DNA of 64,000 bases, taken from contig NZ_JAELUF010000001.1 in the NCBI RefSeq assembly GCF_016429195.1, forward strand, positions 62,001 through 126,000, in the 5' to 3' direction. Origin of the DNA: Brevundimonas sp. ASV9 (GTDB lineage: Bacteria > Pseudomonadota > Alphaproteobacteria > Caulobacterales > Caulobacteraceae). The notes under the pieces were generated by a model. That model did no database searches and had not been told where the DNA came from. It saw only the letters and a list, made by a program, of their open reading frames with translations. Positions within the stretch are counted from its first letter, which is position 1; every line of letters starts with the position of its first letter. Below are positions 34,739 through 45,100 of the stretch, piece after piece. Position numbers and translations under genes: made by a program.

Positions 34739-35935
34739 ATGAAACTCGGCACCCCGCTTTCCGACACCGCCGTGCGCGTCATGCTGCTGGGCTCGGGCGA
34801 ACTGGGCAAGGAGGTCGCCATCGAGCTTCAGCGGCTCGGCGTCGAGGTCATCGCCGTCGATCGCTATCCCAACGCCCCGGCCATGCAGGTCGCGCACCGC
34901 AGCCACGTCATCCCGATGACCGACGCCCAAGTGCTGAACGGCGTCATCCTGGCCGAGGCCCCGCATTTCATCGTGCCCGAGATCGAGGCCATCGCAACCG
35001 GGGTTCTGGCCGATATCGAGGCCGCCGGCATGGCGACGGTGATCCCGACGGCTCGCGCGGTGCAGTTGACGATGAACCGCGAGGGCATCCGCAAACTGGC
35101 CGCCGAAGAACTGGGCCTGCCCACCAGCCCCTACGCCTTCGCCGGCTCGGCCGAGGAACTGGCCGCCGGCGCCGAGGCCGTCGGCTATCCCAACTTCGTC
35201 AAGCCGGTCATGTCCTCGTCCGGCAAAGGGCAATCCTTCGTCGAAAGCGCCGATGAAATCGCCGACGCCTGGACCTATGCGCAGGACAGTGGTCGGGTCG
35301 CCGGCGCCCGCGTCATCGTCGAGGGCCGGATCGACTTCGACTTCGAGATCACGCTACTGACCGTCCGCTCGCGCGACGCCGACGGCTCGACCCGCACGGA
35401 TTTCTGCGCGCCCATCGGCCACCGCCAGGTCAAGGGCGACTATGTCGAAAGCTGGCAGCCGCAGGCCATGACGCCCGCTGCGCTGGCCGCCTCCCAGGCC
35501 ATCGCCGCCAAGGTGACTGAGGCCCTGGGCGGTTACGGCGTCTTCGGCGTCGAACTGTTCGTCAGGGGCGATGAGGTCTGGTTCTCCGAGGTCTCGCCCC
35601 GCCCGCACGACACCGGCCTGGTCACCCTGGCCAGTCAGACCATGAGCGAGTTCGCACTTCACGCCCGCGCCATCCTGGGCCTGCCCGTCGACGTGACCCA
35701 GCGCGAGCCCGCCGCCAGCGCCGTCATCTACGGCGGCATGAACGCGCAAGGGATCGCCTTCGAAGGCGTTGCGGAGGCGCTGTCGATCCCGACCGCCGAC
35801 CTGCGTCTGTTCGGAAAGCCCGAGGCCTTCGAGCGCCGCCGCATGGGCGTGGCTGTCGCCCGCGGCGCCGACGTCGAACAGGCCCGCGACCGCGCGCGGG
35901 AAGCCGCCGGACGGGTCAAAGTCGTTCGGAACTGA
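34739..35935 (+). CDS. purT: Formate-dependent GAR formyltransferase (PurT)
   Basis: This ATP-grasp enzyme makes formyl-GAR from GAR, formate and ATP, an alternative to the folate-dependent PurN. It has 398 residues. Diagnostic blocks are [51 protein letters not shown] (the ATP-grasp entry), [12 protein letters not shown], and the C-terminal [25 protein letters not shown]. It follows the VOC gene after 5 bases. With PurS/Q/L elsewhere in the window it supports a complete purine pathway that can use formate. Confidence 0.96.
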   Translation: MKLGTPLSDTAVRVMLLGSGELGKEVAIELQRLGVEVIAVDRYPNAPAMQVAHRSHVIPMTDAQVLNGVILAEAPHFIVPEIEAIATGVLADIEAAGMATVIPTARAVQLTMNREGIRKLAAEELGLPTSPYAFAGSAEELAAGAEAVGYPNFVKPVMSSSGKGQSFVESADEIADAWTYAQDSGRVAGARVIVEGRIDFDFEITLLTVRSRDADGSTRTDFCAPIGHRQVKGDYVESWQPQAMTPAALAASQAIAAKVTEALGGYGVFGVELFVRGDEVWFSEVSPRPHDTGLVTLASQTMSEFALHARAILGLPVDVTQREPAASAVIYGGMNAQGIAFEGVAEALSIPTADLRLFGKPEAFERRRMGVAVARGADVEQARDRAREAAGRVKVVRN

Positions 35936-35943
35936 CACCGCCG

Positions 35944-36080
35944 TCTCCTCCCCGCTAGCGGGGAGGGGGACCGCGAAGCGGTGGAGGGGTTCCTGAAGTC
36001 CCATTGGCGCTCGTGACGCTGTGGAGAACCCCTCCGTCTCTCCGCTGCGCTTCGAGCCACCTCCCCATGACATGGGGAGG
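35944..36080. repeat. Palindromic intergenic repeat, copy B
   Basis: This element between purT and cstA has the same design as copy A: hairpin ends (CTCCCCGCTAGCGGGGAG on the left, CCTCCCCATGACATGGGGAGG on the right) and inner arms that pair (GGTGGAGGGGTTC with GAACCCCTCC). A 28-base stretch at 35962-35989 matches copy A exactly in reverse. The centre between the arms is unrelated in sequence. Confidence 0.85.
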
Positions 36081-36177
36081 TGACGTATTTCTACGACTTT
36101 AGTCGATTGGCCTTGTCCCGCATTGTGGTGCAAACCAAGGGCGAGGGTCGCAGTCAGCCGGCCGGGAGGGATCTGTC

Positions 36178-38265
36178 GTGGGCAAACTCAGCACACCCAT
36201 AATCTTCGGCGCCATCGCCATCCTGGGGGCGGTGTCCCTCGGCATCATCGCCCTGCATCAGGGCGAAAGCATCAGCGCGGTCTGGATGGTGGTCGCCGCC
36301 GTCTGCACCTATGCGATCGCCTATCGGTTCTACAGCCGCTACCTGGCCAACAAGGTCATGCAGCTGAACCCCGCGCGCCTGACCCCGGCCATGCGCCGCA
36401 ACGACGGGCTGGACTATGTGCCGACGCCCAAGAACGTCCTGTTCGGCCACCACTTCGCCGCCATCGCCGGCGCAGGCCCGCTGGTCGGGCCAGTGCTGGC
36501 CGCCCAGATGGGCTATCTGCCGGGCGTCCTGTGGATTCTGGTCGGCGCCGTGCTGGCCGGCGCGGTGCAGGACATGATGGTCCTGTTCATGTCCACGCGT
36601 CGCGACGGCAAATCGCTGGGCGACATGATCCGCACCGAAATGGGCAACATCCCCGGCATCATCGCCCAGGTCGGCGTCCTGATGATCATGGTCATCATCC
36701 TGGCGGTTCTGGCCCTGGTCGTGGTCAAGGCCTTGGCCGAAAGCCCGTGGGGCACCTTCACCGTCGCCGCCACCATCCCCATCGCCATCTTCATGGGCCT
36801 ATACACCCGCTTCCTGCGGCCGGGCCGCGTGGGCGAGGTTTCGGTGATCGGCGTCGTCCTGCTGATCCTGGCCATCATCGGCGGCGGCCATATCGCGGCC
36901 GATCCGTTCTGGGGTCCGGCCTTCACGCTGACCGGCCCGACTCTGGCGATCCTGATGATGGTCTATGGCTTCATCGCCTCAGTCATTCCGGTGTGGCTGC
37001 TCCTGGCGCCGCGCGACTATCTGTCGACCTTCCTGAAGATCGGCGCGATCGTGGCCCTGGCCGTCGGCATTCTGATCGTGCGTCCGCATCTGCAAATGCC
37101 GGCCATCACTCCCTTCATCGACGGCACCGGCCCGGTCTTCGCCGGCGCCCTGTTCCCCTTCCTGTTCATCACCATCGCCTGCGGCGCGGTGTCGGGCTTC
37201 CACGCTTTGATCTCGTCGGGCACCACGCCCAAGCTGCTGGAGAACGAAGCCCAGATCCCGATGATCGGCTACGGCGCCATGCTGTGCGAAAGCTTCGTCG
37301 CCGTCATGGCCCTGATCGCCGCCACGGTGCTGGACCCGGCCGTCTATTTCGCCATGAACAGCCCGGTCGCCGTCATCGGCAACGATGCGGTCTCAGCCGC
37401 CGCCGCCGTGGCCCAGTGGGGCTTCCACATCACGCCCGGAGAGCTTGAACAGCTCGCCCGCGACGTGGGCGAACATTCGATCCTGTCGCGCGCAGGCGGC
37501 GCCCCGACCCTGGCGGTCGGCATGGCGCACATCCTGTCCGGCGTGATCGGCGGCAAGGCCATGATGGCCTTCTGGTATCACTTCGCCATCCTGTTCGAGG
37601 CCCTGTTCATCCTGACCACGGTCGACGCCGGCACACGCGTCTGCCGCTTCATGATCCAGGACCTGCTGGGCGTCGCCGTGCCCAAGATGCGCGAGACGAA
37701 GTCGTGGGGCGCCAACGTCGTCGCCACGGCCCTGACGGTCGGGCTGTGGGGCTATTTCCTCTACACCGGCGTGGTCGATCCGCTGGGCGGCATCAACAGC
37801 CTGTGGCCCCTGTTCGGCATCGCCAACCAGATGCTGGCCGCCGTCGCCCTGATCCTGGGCACCGTCGTCCTGTTCAAGATGAAGCGCGAGAAGTTCGCCT
37901 GGGTCATGGTCGTTCCCGCGACCTGGCTGCTGATCTGCACCCTGACGGCGGGCTTCCAAAAGCTGTTCCACCCGGACGTCCGTATCGGCTTCCTGTCCCA
38001 CGCCCGCAAATATCAGGAGGCGCTGGGCGCCGGCGAACTGATCGCTCCGGCCAAGAGCATCGGCGACATGCACCGCATCGTGGTCAACGACTACGTCAAC
38101 TCGACCCTGACGGCGGGCTTCCTGTTCGTGGTCGTCACCATGGTCGTCTATGGCGTCCTGGCGTGCCGCAAGGCCTATGCGAACAACCACCCGACGGTCC
38201 GCGAGTATCCGGAAAGCCACCAACTGACGGCGGCCGACGAGGCGGCGGATGCGGCCCGTGCCTAA
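36178..38265 (+). CDS. cstA: Carbon starvation protein CstA (pyruvate/peptide transporter)
   Basis: This integral membrane protein of about 16-18 helices has 695 residues, near the normal length. The CstA fold starts with GAIAILGAVSLGIIALHQGE and has the typical ARLTPAMRRNDGLDYVPTPKNVLFGHHFAAIAGAGPLVGPVLA (split around residues 60-102). The family imports pyruvate and, in some reports, peptides during carbon limitation. The GTG start at 36178 follows GGGAGGG. It overlaps the small YbdD partner by 17 bases, a standard arrangement. Repeat B separates it from purT. Confidence 0.94.
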   Translation: MGKLSTPIIFGAIAILGAVSLGIIALHQGESISAVWMVVAAVCTYAIAYRFYSRYLANKVMQLNPARLTPAMRRNDGLDYVPTPKNVLFGHHFAAIAGAGPLVGPVLAAQMGYLPGVLWILVGAVLAGAVQDMMVLFMSTRRDGKSLGDMIRTEMGNIPGIIAQVGVLMIMVIILAVLALVVVKALAESPWGTFTVAATIPIAIFMGLYTRFLRPGRVGEVSVIGVVLLILAIIGGGHIAADPFWGPAFTLTGPTLAILMMVYGFIASVIPVWLLLAPRDYLSTFLKIGAIVALAVGILIVRPHLQMPAITPFIDGTGPVFAGALFPFLFITIACGAVSGFHALISSGTTPKLLENEAQIPMIGYGAMLCESFVAVMALIAATVLDPAVYFAMNSPVAVIGNDAVSAAAAVAQWGFHITPGELEQLARDVGEHSILSRAGGAPTLAVGMAHILSGVIGGKAMMAFWYHFAILFEALFILTTVDAGTRVCRFMIQDLLGVAVPKMRETKSWGANVVATALTVGLWGYFLYTGVVDPLGGINSLWPLFGIANQMLAAVALILGTVVLFKMKREKFAWVMVVPATWLLICTLTAGFQKLFHPDVRIGFLSHARKYQEALGAGELIAPAKSIGDMHRIVVNDYVNSTLTAGFLFVVVTMVVYGVLACRKAYANNHPTVREYPESHQLTAADEAADAARA

Positions 38266-38491
38266 CCCGTCGCAAGACGACCTGCTGTGCCTGTGCCGCG
38301 ACACCGCCCTGCGGTGGGGTCGCGGCGTTCGGCGCACGGCCGGCGCCATGATCGGTCAGCCGGATTATCAGGCCTATGTCGATCACGCGGCGGCGACCCA
38401 TCCCGACCAGCCGCCACTGGACAAGATCGCCTTCTTCCGCCTGCACGAGCAGCGCCGCTTCGGCGGCGCCGGCGGGTTCAAATGCTGCTGA
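38249..38491 (+). CDS. YbdD/YjiX family protein (CstA partner)
   Basis: This 80-codon ORF overlaps the 3' end of cstA by 17 bases. The product matches the YbdD family (DUF466), conserved downstream of cstA: it has a Cys-containing start (LLCLCRDTALRWGRGVRRTA), the family motif IGQPDYQAYVDHAAATHPDQPP and the C-terminal FFRLHEQRRFGGAGGFKCC. The family may be involved in CstA assembly or in pyruvate uptake. A GTG three codons later is an alternative start. Confidence 0.9.
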   Translation: MRPVPNPSQDDLLCLCRDTALRWGRGVRRTAGAMIGQPDYQAYVDHAAATHPDQPPLDKIAFFRLHEQRRFGGAGGFKCC

Positions 38492-38492
38492 A

Positions 38493-39764
38493 CTAAAGCC
38501 CGCTGGCGGGGGTCGAACCCCTCGCCCGATCCTCCGCTCGAAGCGCGGCGATCGCCGCCTCCAGCGTCGGGTCGTCGCCCGCGCGGGGCTGGGCCACGGT
38601 GCGAGGCGCGGCGATGTCGGGCGTGACCCCCCGCTTCTCCAGCCGAATCCCGCCCAAAGTCACGAAGTCCGCCCGGCTCAGCGTCAGCCGCCCGCCGTCC
38701 GGCAAATTGGTCTCCTGAGCGATCAGCACCGATCCGCCGGTCTTCTCGCCCACCACGATGCCACGCCGCGCCTCCTGCAAGGCGGCCGGCGTCAGTTCGG
38801 CGGCGCTGCGGCTGCCTTGATCCACCAGAACCGCCACATCATTGGCCAGGGGATCGCGCCGATCGCCGCAGTCGCCCGCCGCCCTCAGCACCACCGGCCG
38901 GCCGCTGCGTCCCGTCCGCGTCGCCCAGACGTGATCGCGCGGCAGGAAACAGGTCAGGACCGATTCCGCCTCCATCAGCCGCCCGCCGGGATTGCCGCGC
39001 AGGTCCAGCACCACGTCGACATCCGGCGGCAGGCCTTCCAGTTCGCTGCCCATCCAGGCGCCGAGGCCTTTGTCGAACTGCTCGACGCGCAGCACCAGCA
39101 CCCCCGGTCGCGACTTGTCGGCGGTGAATGGTTCGATGGCCTCCATCACCCGCGGCGTCAGGGCGATCTCGCGCCTCTGTCCCCCATCGTCGGTCAGGAC
39201 CAGTTGCACCGGAACCCCGTCATAGGTCTCGACATCCGGTCCCCACGGCTTCCCATCGACCGAGTTCAGGGCCCAGCCCATCTGCACGCCCGCCGCCTCG
39301 GCTGGCGAGTCCGGCCGGACACGCTCGACTGTCCAGTCGTCCGGCGTCTCGCCCCGCATCAGGGTCAGGCCCATCACGGCGCGCCGGGCGAACTGCGCCT
39401 CCTGACGACGCACCGCCGCCGGCGGACTGGCCGCCGCATGACCGTCGTCCAGCAGATCCAGCATCGCATTGATGACGCGGTAGAGCCCCCGCTCGTCGCT
39501 CGCCGCCAGGGCCTGGGGCCGGAACGTCGTCCGCGCGGCGTTCCAATCCACGCCGTGCAGGGTCGGATCGTAATAGCCCCGCCGCACCTCGCTCCACACC
39601 CGATCGAACACCCGCTGGTTCAGCCTCACGCGGTCGCGCGAGGGCGCTGTGGCGACGACCGGATCGACAACCGGCGAATCGACCGGTTGGGCCACGGCCG
39701 GAACGCTCAGAGGCAGGCCGAGCAATAGAAGGCTGAAAAGCCGGGTGGAAATCCTCAGACGCAT
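38493..39764 (-). CDS. Exported S41 family (C-terminal processing) peptidase
   Basis: This 423-residue periplasmic protease of the CtpA/TSP family has a signal peptide from the ATG at 39764 (MRLRISTRLFSLLLLGLPLSVPAVAQ). A PDZ-like region follows, with PDSPAEAAGVQMGWALNSVDG and the substrate groove. The catalytic region is VLVDQGSRSAAELTPAALQE (Ser in SRSAAEL) and the general base Lys in VVGEKTGGSV. It is convergent with the YbdD gene. A longer start at 39773 is possible. The target is unknown; related Ctp enzymes trim envelope proteins. Confidence 0.9.
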   Translation of the reverse strand: MRLRISTRLFSLLLLGLPLSVPAVAQPVDSPVVDPVVATAPSRDRVRLNQRVFDRVWSEVRRGYYDPTLHGVDWNAARTTFRPQALAASDERGLYRVINAMLDLLDDGHAAASPPAAVRRQEAQFARRAVMGLTLMRGETPDDWTVERVRPDSPAEAAGVQMGWALNSVDGKPWGPDVETYDGVPVQLVLTDDGGQRREIALTPRVMEAIEPFTADKSRPGVLVLRVEQFDKGLGAWMGSELEGLPPDVDVVLDLRGNPGGRLMEAESVLTCFLPRDHVWATRTGRSGRPVVLRAAGDCGDRRDPLANDVAVLVDQGSRSAAELTPAALQEARRGIVVGEKTGGSVLIAQETNLPDGGRLTLSRADFVTLGGIRLEKRGVTPDIAAPRTVAQPRAGDDPTLEAAIAALRAEDRARGSTPASGL

Positions 39765-39814
39765 GACCACCATCTGACGCCAGTCGGCCGGTTCGCTCAA
39801 GTCACGACTGTGCG

Positions 39815-40525
39815 CTATTCGGGCACCCGCACCCCGTCCCAGGCGAAGACGCCGCCGCTGTCGTCCGGTGTCAGGTTCGACAGCACAGACAGCAGCCGCT
39901 CGGCGGAATAGTCGGCTGTGAACAGCTTGCCCTCCGCCACCCCCTTCTGGAACGGGGCGCTCAGGTCCGTCGCCACCGTGCCCGGATGCAGACCGGCGAT
40001 CACCGCCTGCGGATGGCTGCGTGCCGTCTCGACCGACAGATTGCGCAGGATCATGTTCAGCGCCGCCTTGGACGCCCGATAGGCGTGCCAGCCGCCCAGC
40101 CGGTTGTCGGCAATCGACCCCACCCGCGCCGACAGGGCCGCGAACACCGCGCGCCGATCGCGCGGTATCAGCGGCAGCAGATGTTTCGCCGCCAGCGCAG
40201 GCCCCACCGCATTGACGCGGTAGTCCCGTAGCAGGTGTTCCGCATCCAGCTGACGAAACGACCGCTCCGGCTGAAGCCCGTCGTGCAGCACTCCGGTCGC
40301 CACGACGATCAGGGTTGGGGCTGGCCCCAGGCCGATCCGCTCGGCGGCGGTGGCCAGACTTGCCTCATCCTCCAGATAGGCGGCTAGCGCCTGCGCGCCC
40401 GCCAAATCCGCGCCTGAGCGCGACACGGCCCACACGGTCCCGAACGCGCCGTCCGCCACGATCCGCTCGACCATCGCCCGGCCAATGCCGCCCGTGGCCC
40501 CGATCACCACCGCCGATCCGTTCAT
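39815..40525 (-). CDS. Short-chain dehydrogenase/reductase
   Basis: This 236-residue NAD(P)-dependent SDR has the N-terminal Rossmann motif VIGATGGIGRAMVERI (TGxxxGxG type), then the catalytic triad in ALSARVGSI (Ser) and GGWHAYRASKAALNMILRNL (YxxxK), and HPGTVATDLSAPF at the C-terminal side. The ATG at 40525 follows AGGAAGGGAGA; a longer in-frame leader is not needed. Substrate unknown. It is divergent from the HAD hydrolase gene and 50 bases from the peptidase gene start. Confidence 0.9.
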   Translation of the reverse strand: MNGSAVVIGATGGIGRAMVERIVADGAFGTVWAVSRSGADLAGAQALAAYLEDEASLATAAERIGLGPAPTLIVVATGVLHDGLQPERSFRQLDAEHLLRDYRVNAVGPALAAKHLLPLIPRDRRAVFAALSARVGSIADNRLGGWHAYRASKAALNMILRNLSVETARSHPQAVIAGLHPGTVATDLSAPFQKGVAEGKLFTADYSAERLLSVLSNLTPDDSGGVFAWDGVRVPE

Positions 40526-40566
40526 CGCGTCTCCCTTCCTCGTTCGTCCCATGATAGGGGCGCGGC

Positions 40567-41271
40567 ATGAGCATCACCACGGTCGGCCTCGATGCCGACG
40601 ATACCCTCTGGCACAACGAGACGATCTTCCGCCTAACCCATGCGCGGTTCGTCGATCTTCTGGCCGACCACGGCGACGAGGCGACCATCGAGGCGCGCCT
40701 GGCCGAAACCGAGCAACGCAACCTGCGGCTCTATGGCTACGGCATCAAGGGCTTCACCCTGTCGATGATCGAGACGGCGATGGAGCTGACGAACGGCGCC
40801 GCCCCGCCCCATGTTGTGCGCGAGATTTTGGCCGCCGGCCGCGAGATGCTGGCCCATCCGGTCGAGACCCTGCCCGGCGTGGATGCGGTCGTCGCCGAAC
40901 TGTCCGAAAAATACCGCCTGGTCCTGATCACCAAGGGCGACCTGCTGGATCAGGAGCGCAAGCTGGCGGCCTCGGGCCTGGGCGACCTGTTCAGCGCCGT
41001 CGAGATCGTCTCCGAAAAGGATCGCGCCACCTACGAGCGGGTCTTCACCCGCTACGGCACGGGCCCGGCCGAGGCCGTCATGGCCGGCAATTCCATGAAG
41101 TCCGACGTCCTGCCCGCCATCGCCGCCGGCGCCTTCGGCATCCACATCCCCTATCACGTCACCTGGGCCCACGAACTGGCCGACGCCCCGGTGGATGAGC
41201 CACGCTATGTCTCCCTCGCCCGCATCGACGAACTGCCCCACTGGATCGCGGCGATCGATGATCAGGCGTAG
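40567..41271 (+). CDS. HAD family hydrolase
   Basis: This 234-residue haloacid-dehalogenase-type phosphatase has motif I VGLDADDTLWHNE (nucleophile and acid Asp) at residues 6-18, motif II VLITKGDLL with its Thr, and motif III/IV in VMAGNSMKSDVLPAIAAGAFG. Such enzymes hydrolyse small phosphate esters; the substrate is not shown. It overlaps the convergent sulfotransferase gene by 10 bases. It is divergent from the SDR gene with a 40-base gap. Confidence 0.9.
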   Translation: MSITTVGLDADDTLWHNETIFRLTHARFVDLLADHGDEATIEARLAETEQRNLRLYGYGIKGFTLSMIETAMELTNGAAPPHVVREILAAGREMLAHPVETLPGVDAVVAELSEKYRLVLITKGDLLDQERKLAASGLGDLFSAVEIVSEKDRATYERVFTRYGTGPAEAVMAGNSMKSDVLPAIAAGAFGIHIPYHVTWAHELADAPVDEPRYVSLARIDELPHWIAAIDDQA

Positions 41272-42053
41272 CCGAGCAGCGCCCTTAAACCCGGCGCATG
41301 GAAATCAACTAGGGCCTTCTGCTGCGCGGAGAGTTCGACTGGGAAAGTGATCGCGTTCGCGGCCTTAAGGTTTTCTCGCGCCGTGCGGCTGTAGCGCCTG
41401 TCAGCACCAACAACTACGCGCTCAGCCCAGTCGTCAGGCCGCTCAATCCCGCACGCCTTGAACAGTTTGTCGAACAGTACATCCGCCTCCGGCGTGTCGA
41501 TGGATTGGACAGCGCCCAGCAGGTCTTCATACCGCAGCAGATGCACGCCTGTGCCCAGCCAAGCGGCGGCGTTGTGAGTGAAAATATCGATCAGTCCCGG
41601 CGTCTTCTGATGGATGCCGAAGATCATCATGTTGATCAGCGCGTCGGTCGAGAACACGCCGGATTTCAAATGCGCGATATTGTCCTGCTGAAACTCTTCC
41701 GACACGAAGAAGCGCGCGCGCGCCAACACCCAATCGTAGGGATCGCGCACCAGGAGAATGTGCCGTGCTGTGCGCACATTGGCGTAGGACTGATCGCTGA
41801 ACAGCAGATGGGCTGCGCTGAGCATCGGGGCATGCGGGTTGAAGGCTTCCAAATGCTGATGCATGTTCGGCACCTGCACGAAATCAGCGTTGTAGTGCTG
41901 CTCTACCGGCACAAACATTCGCATGATGTTTCGCAGGAGATGCGTCCCTCCCTTGGGGACGCTGTTCAGCATGATCGGCTGCTCCAGAGGCCGCTGTGAG
42001 AATTTGACGACCTGTTCGTCGAGAGTGTCGGGGATACCGCCAATACGGGCCAT
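41262..42053 (-). CDS. Sulfotransferase-family protein with an altered PAPS site
   Basis: This 263-residue protein has the PAPS P-loop NSVPKGGTHLLRNIM (P33-H38) and the 3'-phosphate-binding segment LLVRDPYDWVLARARFF (R103). The serine normally eight residues after that Arg is A111, so PAPS binding may be weaker or changed. The ATG at 42053 has GAGA upstream; a longer start at 42077 lacks a ribosome site. It lies immediately downstream of the TonB receptor on the same strand, behind a strong hairpin, in the same A+T-richer segment. Acceptor unknown; no APS/PAPS gene is nearby. Confidence 0.75.
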   Translation of the reverse strand: MARIGGIPDTLDEQVVKFSQRPLEQPIMLNSVPKGGTHLLRNIMRMFVPVEQHYNADFVQVPNMHQHLEAFNPHAPMLSAAHLLFSDQSYANVRTARHILLVRDPYDWVLARARFFVSEEFQQDNIAHLKSGVFSTDALINMMIFGIHQKTPGLIDIFTHNAAAWLGTGVHLLRYEDLLGAVQSIDTPEADVLFDKLFKACGIERPDDWAERVVVGADRRYSRTARENLKAANAITFPVELSAQQKALVDFHAPGLRALLGYA

Positions 42054-42080
42054 TTTCAGTTTCTCGCATGACTGCATGTG

Positions 42081-42112
42081 AAACGGGGCGGCGGATCGCT
42101 CCGCCGCCCCGT
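42081..42112 (-). terminator. Hairpin between TonB receptor and sulfotransferase genes
   Basis: A perfect 13-bp G+C-rich stem with a 4-base loop lies 24 bases after the TonB receptor stop (ACGGGGCGGCGGA and its complement). Only a short T tract (TTT) follows on the minus strand. It may end most receptor transcripts and leave low read-through into the sulfotransferase gene. Confidence 0.65.
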
Positions 42113-42135
42113 GACAGTGGTTGCTGGGTCTGACC

Positions 42136-45100
42136 TTAGAAGGTCTTGCTCACCCGCAGGAAGCCCCGACGCCCATAGAAGGCTTCGGTATACTGCGATC
42201 CGAAGACTGAGTTGCCTTGAACCGTCGTCGCAAAGGAACTCGCCGCCGGCGGCAGTTCGTCGAACACGTTGGAGACACCGCCGCTGACACGCCAACCGTT
42301 GCTGCTATCGTAGCTCAAAGACACGCTGTGGAAGCCGGTGAACTCCGCAACGGCTTTGACCTCGACCCGACGACCATCGATGGTCTCGAACAGATCGCCG
42401 TTGTCATCGATGTAGTCGAAGCGGCTGTCCTGATTGCCGATCCAGTCGAAGCCCCAGAAAGCCGTCCATGGACCTCGGGCCAGGCTGGCGTTGATGTTGC
42501 CGACCAATTCCGGATTACCGATCCGGCCTAGCGGGTCCACCGGAGCATCTTCGAATAGGGCGGTGCGATCCTCCAAAGTCCAGGTCGTCTGGCTGTCCAG
42601 CGTCAACTCGCCGAAGGGTGTGTCGGTGATGTAGCGAACAGTGAAGTCCAGGCCACGGTTCGTTTGTTCAGCCACGTTCAGATAGGAGTCGCGCACTTGG
42701 GTGATGCCGCTGGAATTCACATCGCGGTCGAACTGGTTGCAGATCGGATCCGTCGGGAAGTTGTCCGAGGTGTAGCAGGCAGCCAGGATAGACGCCGCAC
42801 CAAGGTTTCTAACCTCGTCTTGAATTTCGATTTCGAAATAGTCCACTGCAACGCTTAGGCCGCTGTTCGGCGGCGTAACGATAACGCCGAGGACGGTAGC
42901 CTTCGACGTTTCGGGCTCTAACACGCCCAGACCGCCGCCGGTGATAATCGTTGCCGACGACGGCGCACCTGCATAGGCTCCGTCAACACCGCCGCCAGGC
43001 CCCGAGGCGCTGGTGCAGTTATTGTACACTTGCTGCGACACAGAGCCGTCAGCGAGCCTATTATCCAGGTTGAGGCAGGGATCGATCGAGCGCTGGGCCA
43101 AGAAGCTTGTCTGGTCGGCCAGATACAATTCGAACAGCGCTGGGGCGCGGAACGACGTTCCGTGCGAAGCCCTGAAACGAATGCCGTCAACCAACTCCCA
43201 GTTTAGCCCAACCTTATAGGTGCTTGCATCGCCGGAGGTCTTGGTGTCGGTGTACCGACCAGACAGCGATAGATCGAGTTCGCGGAAGAAGGGTACGTCG
43301 CGCGCCAGAGGGACGGACAGTTCGGCGTACACTTCGCGGGTGTCATCCGAACCGGCAGTGATTCCGGAGCCCGTCAAACCCCAACTGTTGTCCGCGAGCG
43401 TCACAGCGCCGGGCGTGTCGTTGATTTCATCACGACGAATGTGGAAGCCCAAGGCCAACCCGAGCGGGCCAGCCGGCAACTGCATCACGTCGCCGCCGAT
43501 AAAGCCTTCGACATAAGTCTGCTCATACAGCGTGTTTCCTGTCTCTGTGTCGAACAGGAAGGCGCGTTCTTCATCGGTGAGACGTCCCGCCAAAAAGTCC
43601 GGGTCGGTGAAATCGACATCGATACACCGACGACCGCTGACTGGCAGGGTTTGGCCCACGCAGCTTGCGGTCTTGAAGCTGGTTGAATCTACCGCGTCTT
43701 GCAGAATGACATCGGACGTATAGTCGCCATCTGAACGGCTATATTGAACGAACAGATCCCACTTCCAGCTCTTTAGCGGGCCAACGGTGAGATCTCCCCG
43801 AATACCAGCGACACCACGCACGTAATCGACGCGCTGTGATTGGTCAAAATGATCGGTAATCGGAGTCGCGCTAAGCAGATTGGGTCCAGTAAAACCCGTC
43901 ACCGGGTCGCCACCTGCTCCAGGACCGTAGATGTAGTCAAAGAAATCTGCAGTATAAGTATAGTTCCAAAACTGCCGGAATCCGTCGGTCCGGCTCTCAC
44001 GGCGATTCAGAAGAAACTCGCCGTAGATTTCAGCACTACCAACTTCGTAAGAACCTTCGACAAACGCAGTATATCGATCAACCTCTGGGATGATTGATGC
44101 TTCTCTAGCAAAATCTGGCAGATTGTTCGTCACAGCACGCGAAGGTACGTCATAGTTGACGAGATAGAATCCGGCGGGTGCATTGGCGTACTGAGCCGAA
44201 ACAGCGGGATCTGTCGGTCGTGCCGGGATATACCGGCCCAAATCGCCGTCGTAATCAAATTGGAAGCGGCCGGGACGACCGGAGAAGTCGTCACCGTAAA
44301 CGTAAACCTGACCCCAAGGCGTATCCGTGCACTGCGGTTGTCCAGTGCGAGGATCGATGCGATCGGCGCGGTTGCGTGTGCCCGGTTCGAACACGTACTG
44401 ATTGGTGCAAATCAGATAGTCGCGGTCTCCAGCGCGTAGCGCCTCTTGGCGATAATAATCCGCAGAGAAGTTGACGTGACCACGATCAAACTTTTTTCCA
44501 AACGATCCAGAGACATTGAACTGCTCGCCGCCACCTTCAAAGGGCGCCGTGGCAAAGATCGACATTTCACCGCCGTCACGGTTCTGATCAGTGATCAGGT
44601 TAACAACCCCAGCGACAGCGTCAGAGCCATAGATGGAAGAAGCGCCATCCTTCAGAATGTCGATGCGATTGATCGCGGACTGCGGAATGACGTTCAGATC
44701 GAAAGATGATACGCCGCCACGGGTCCCGGCGGGACCTGCACGACGACCATTCAGAAGAACCAGCGTGCGATTGGCGCCTAGCCCGCGCAGTGAGATCGTG
44801 GCGGCGCCAGGCCCGCCATCCGTCACAAACGCGCTCGAGATGGCAGAGTTCACCTGAGGCGAGCCGGCCGCAAGGGTGGATGACTGGAGGAACTGAGCCG
44901 TGTCGCTGATGCCGCGCTGTTCCGCGCGAGCAGCCGTCAGCACCTGAACCGGTGATGCACTAGTGAACTCGTTACGGGGAATGCGTGAACCCGTAACCAC
45001 AATCTCGCCGACCTCTGTCGCCGAGCCCGCAGGTTGCTCGCCCTCGACAGGCGGAGGCGTTTGCTGAGCGAAAGCGGGAAGGGCGACCATGAGGCCAACT

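Noticed and set aside
36123-37448. 441-codon frame overlapping cstA in another frame
   Set aside because: The Arg/Pro/His/Gly-rich product is typical of an off-frame read of a membrane protein gene; CstA is well supported.
38506-38530. GGGTCGAACCCCT, resembling a tRNA T-arm
   Set aside because: It is the coding end of the S41 peptidase gene, with no acceptor or anticodon stem around it.
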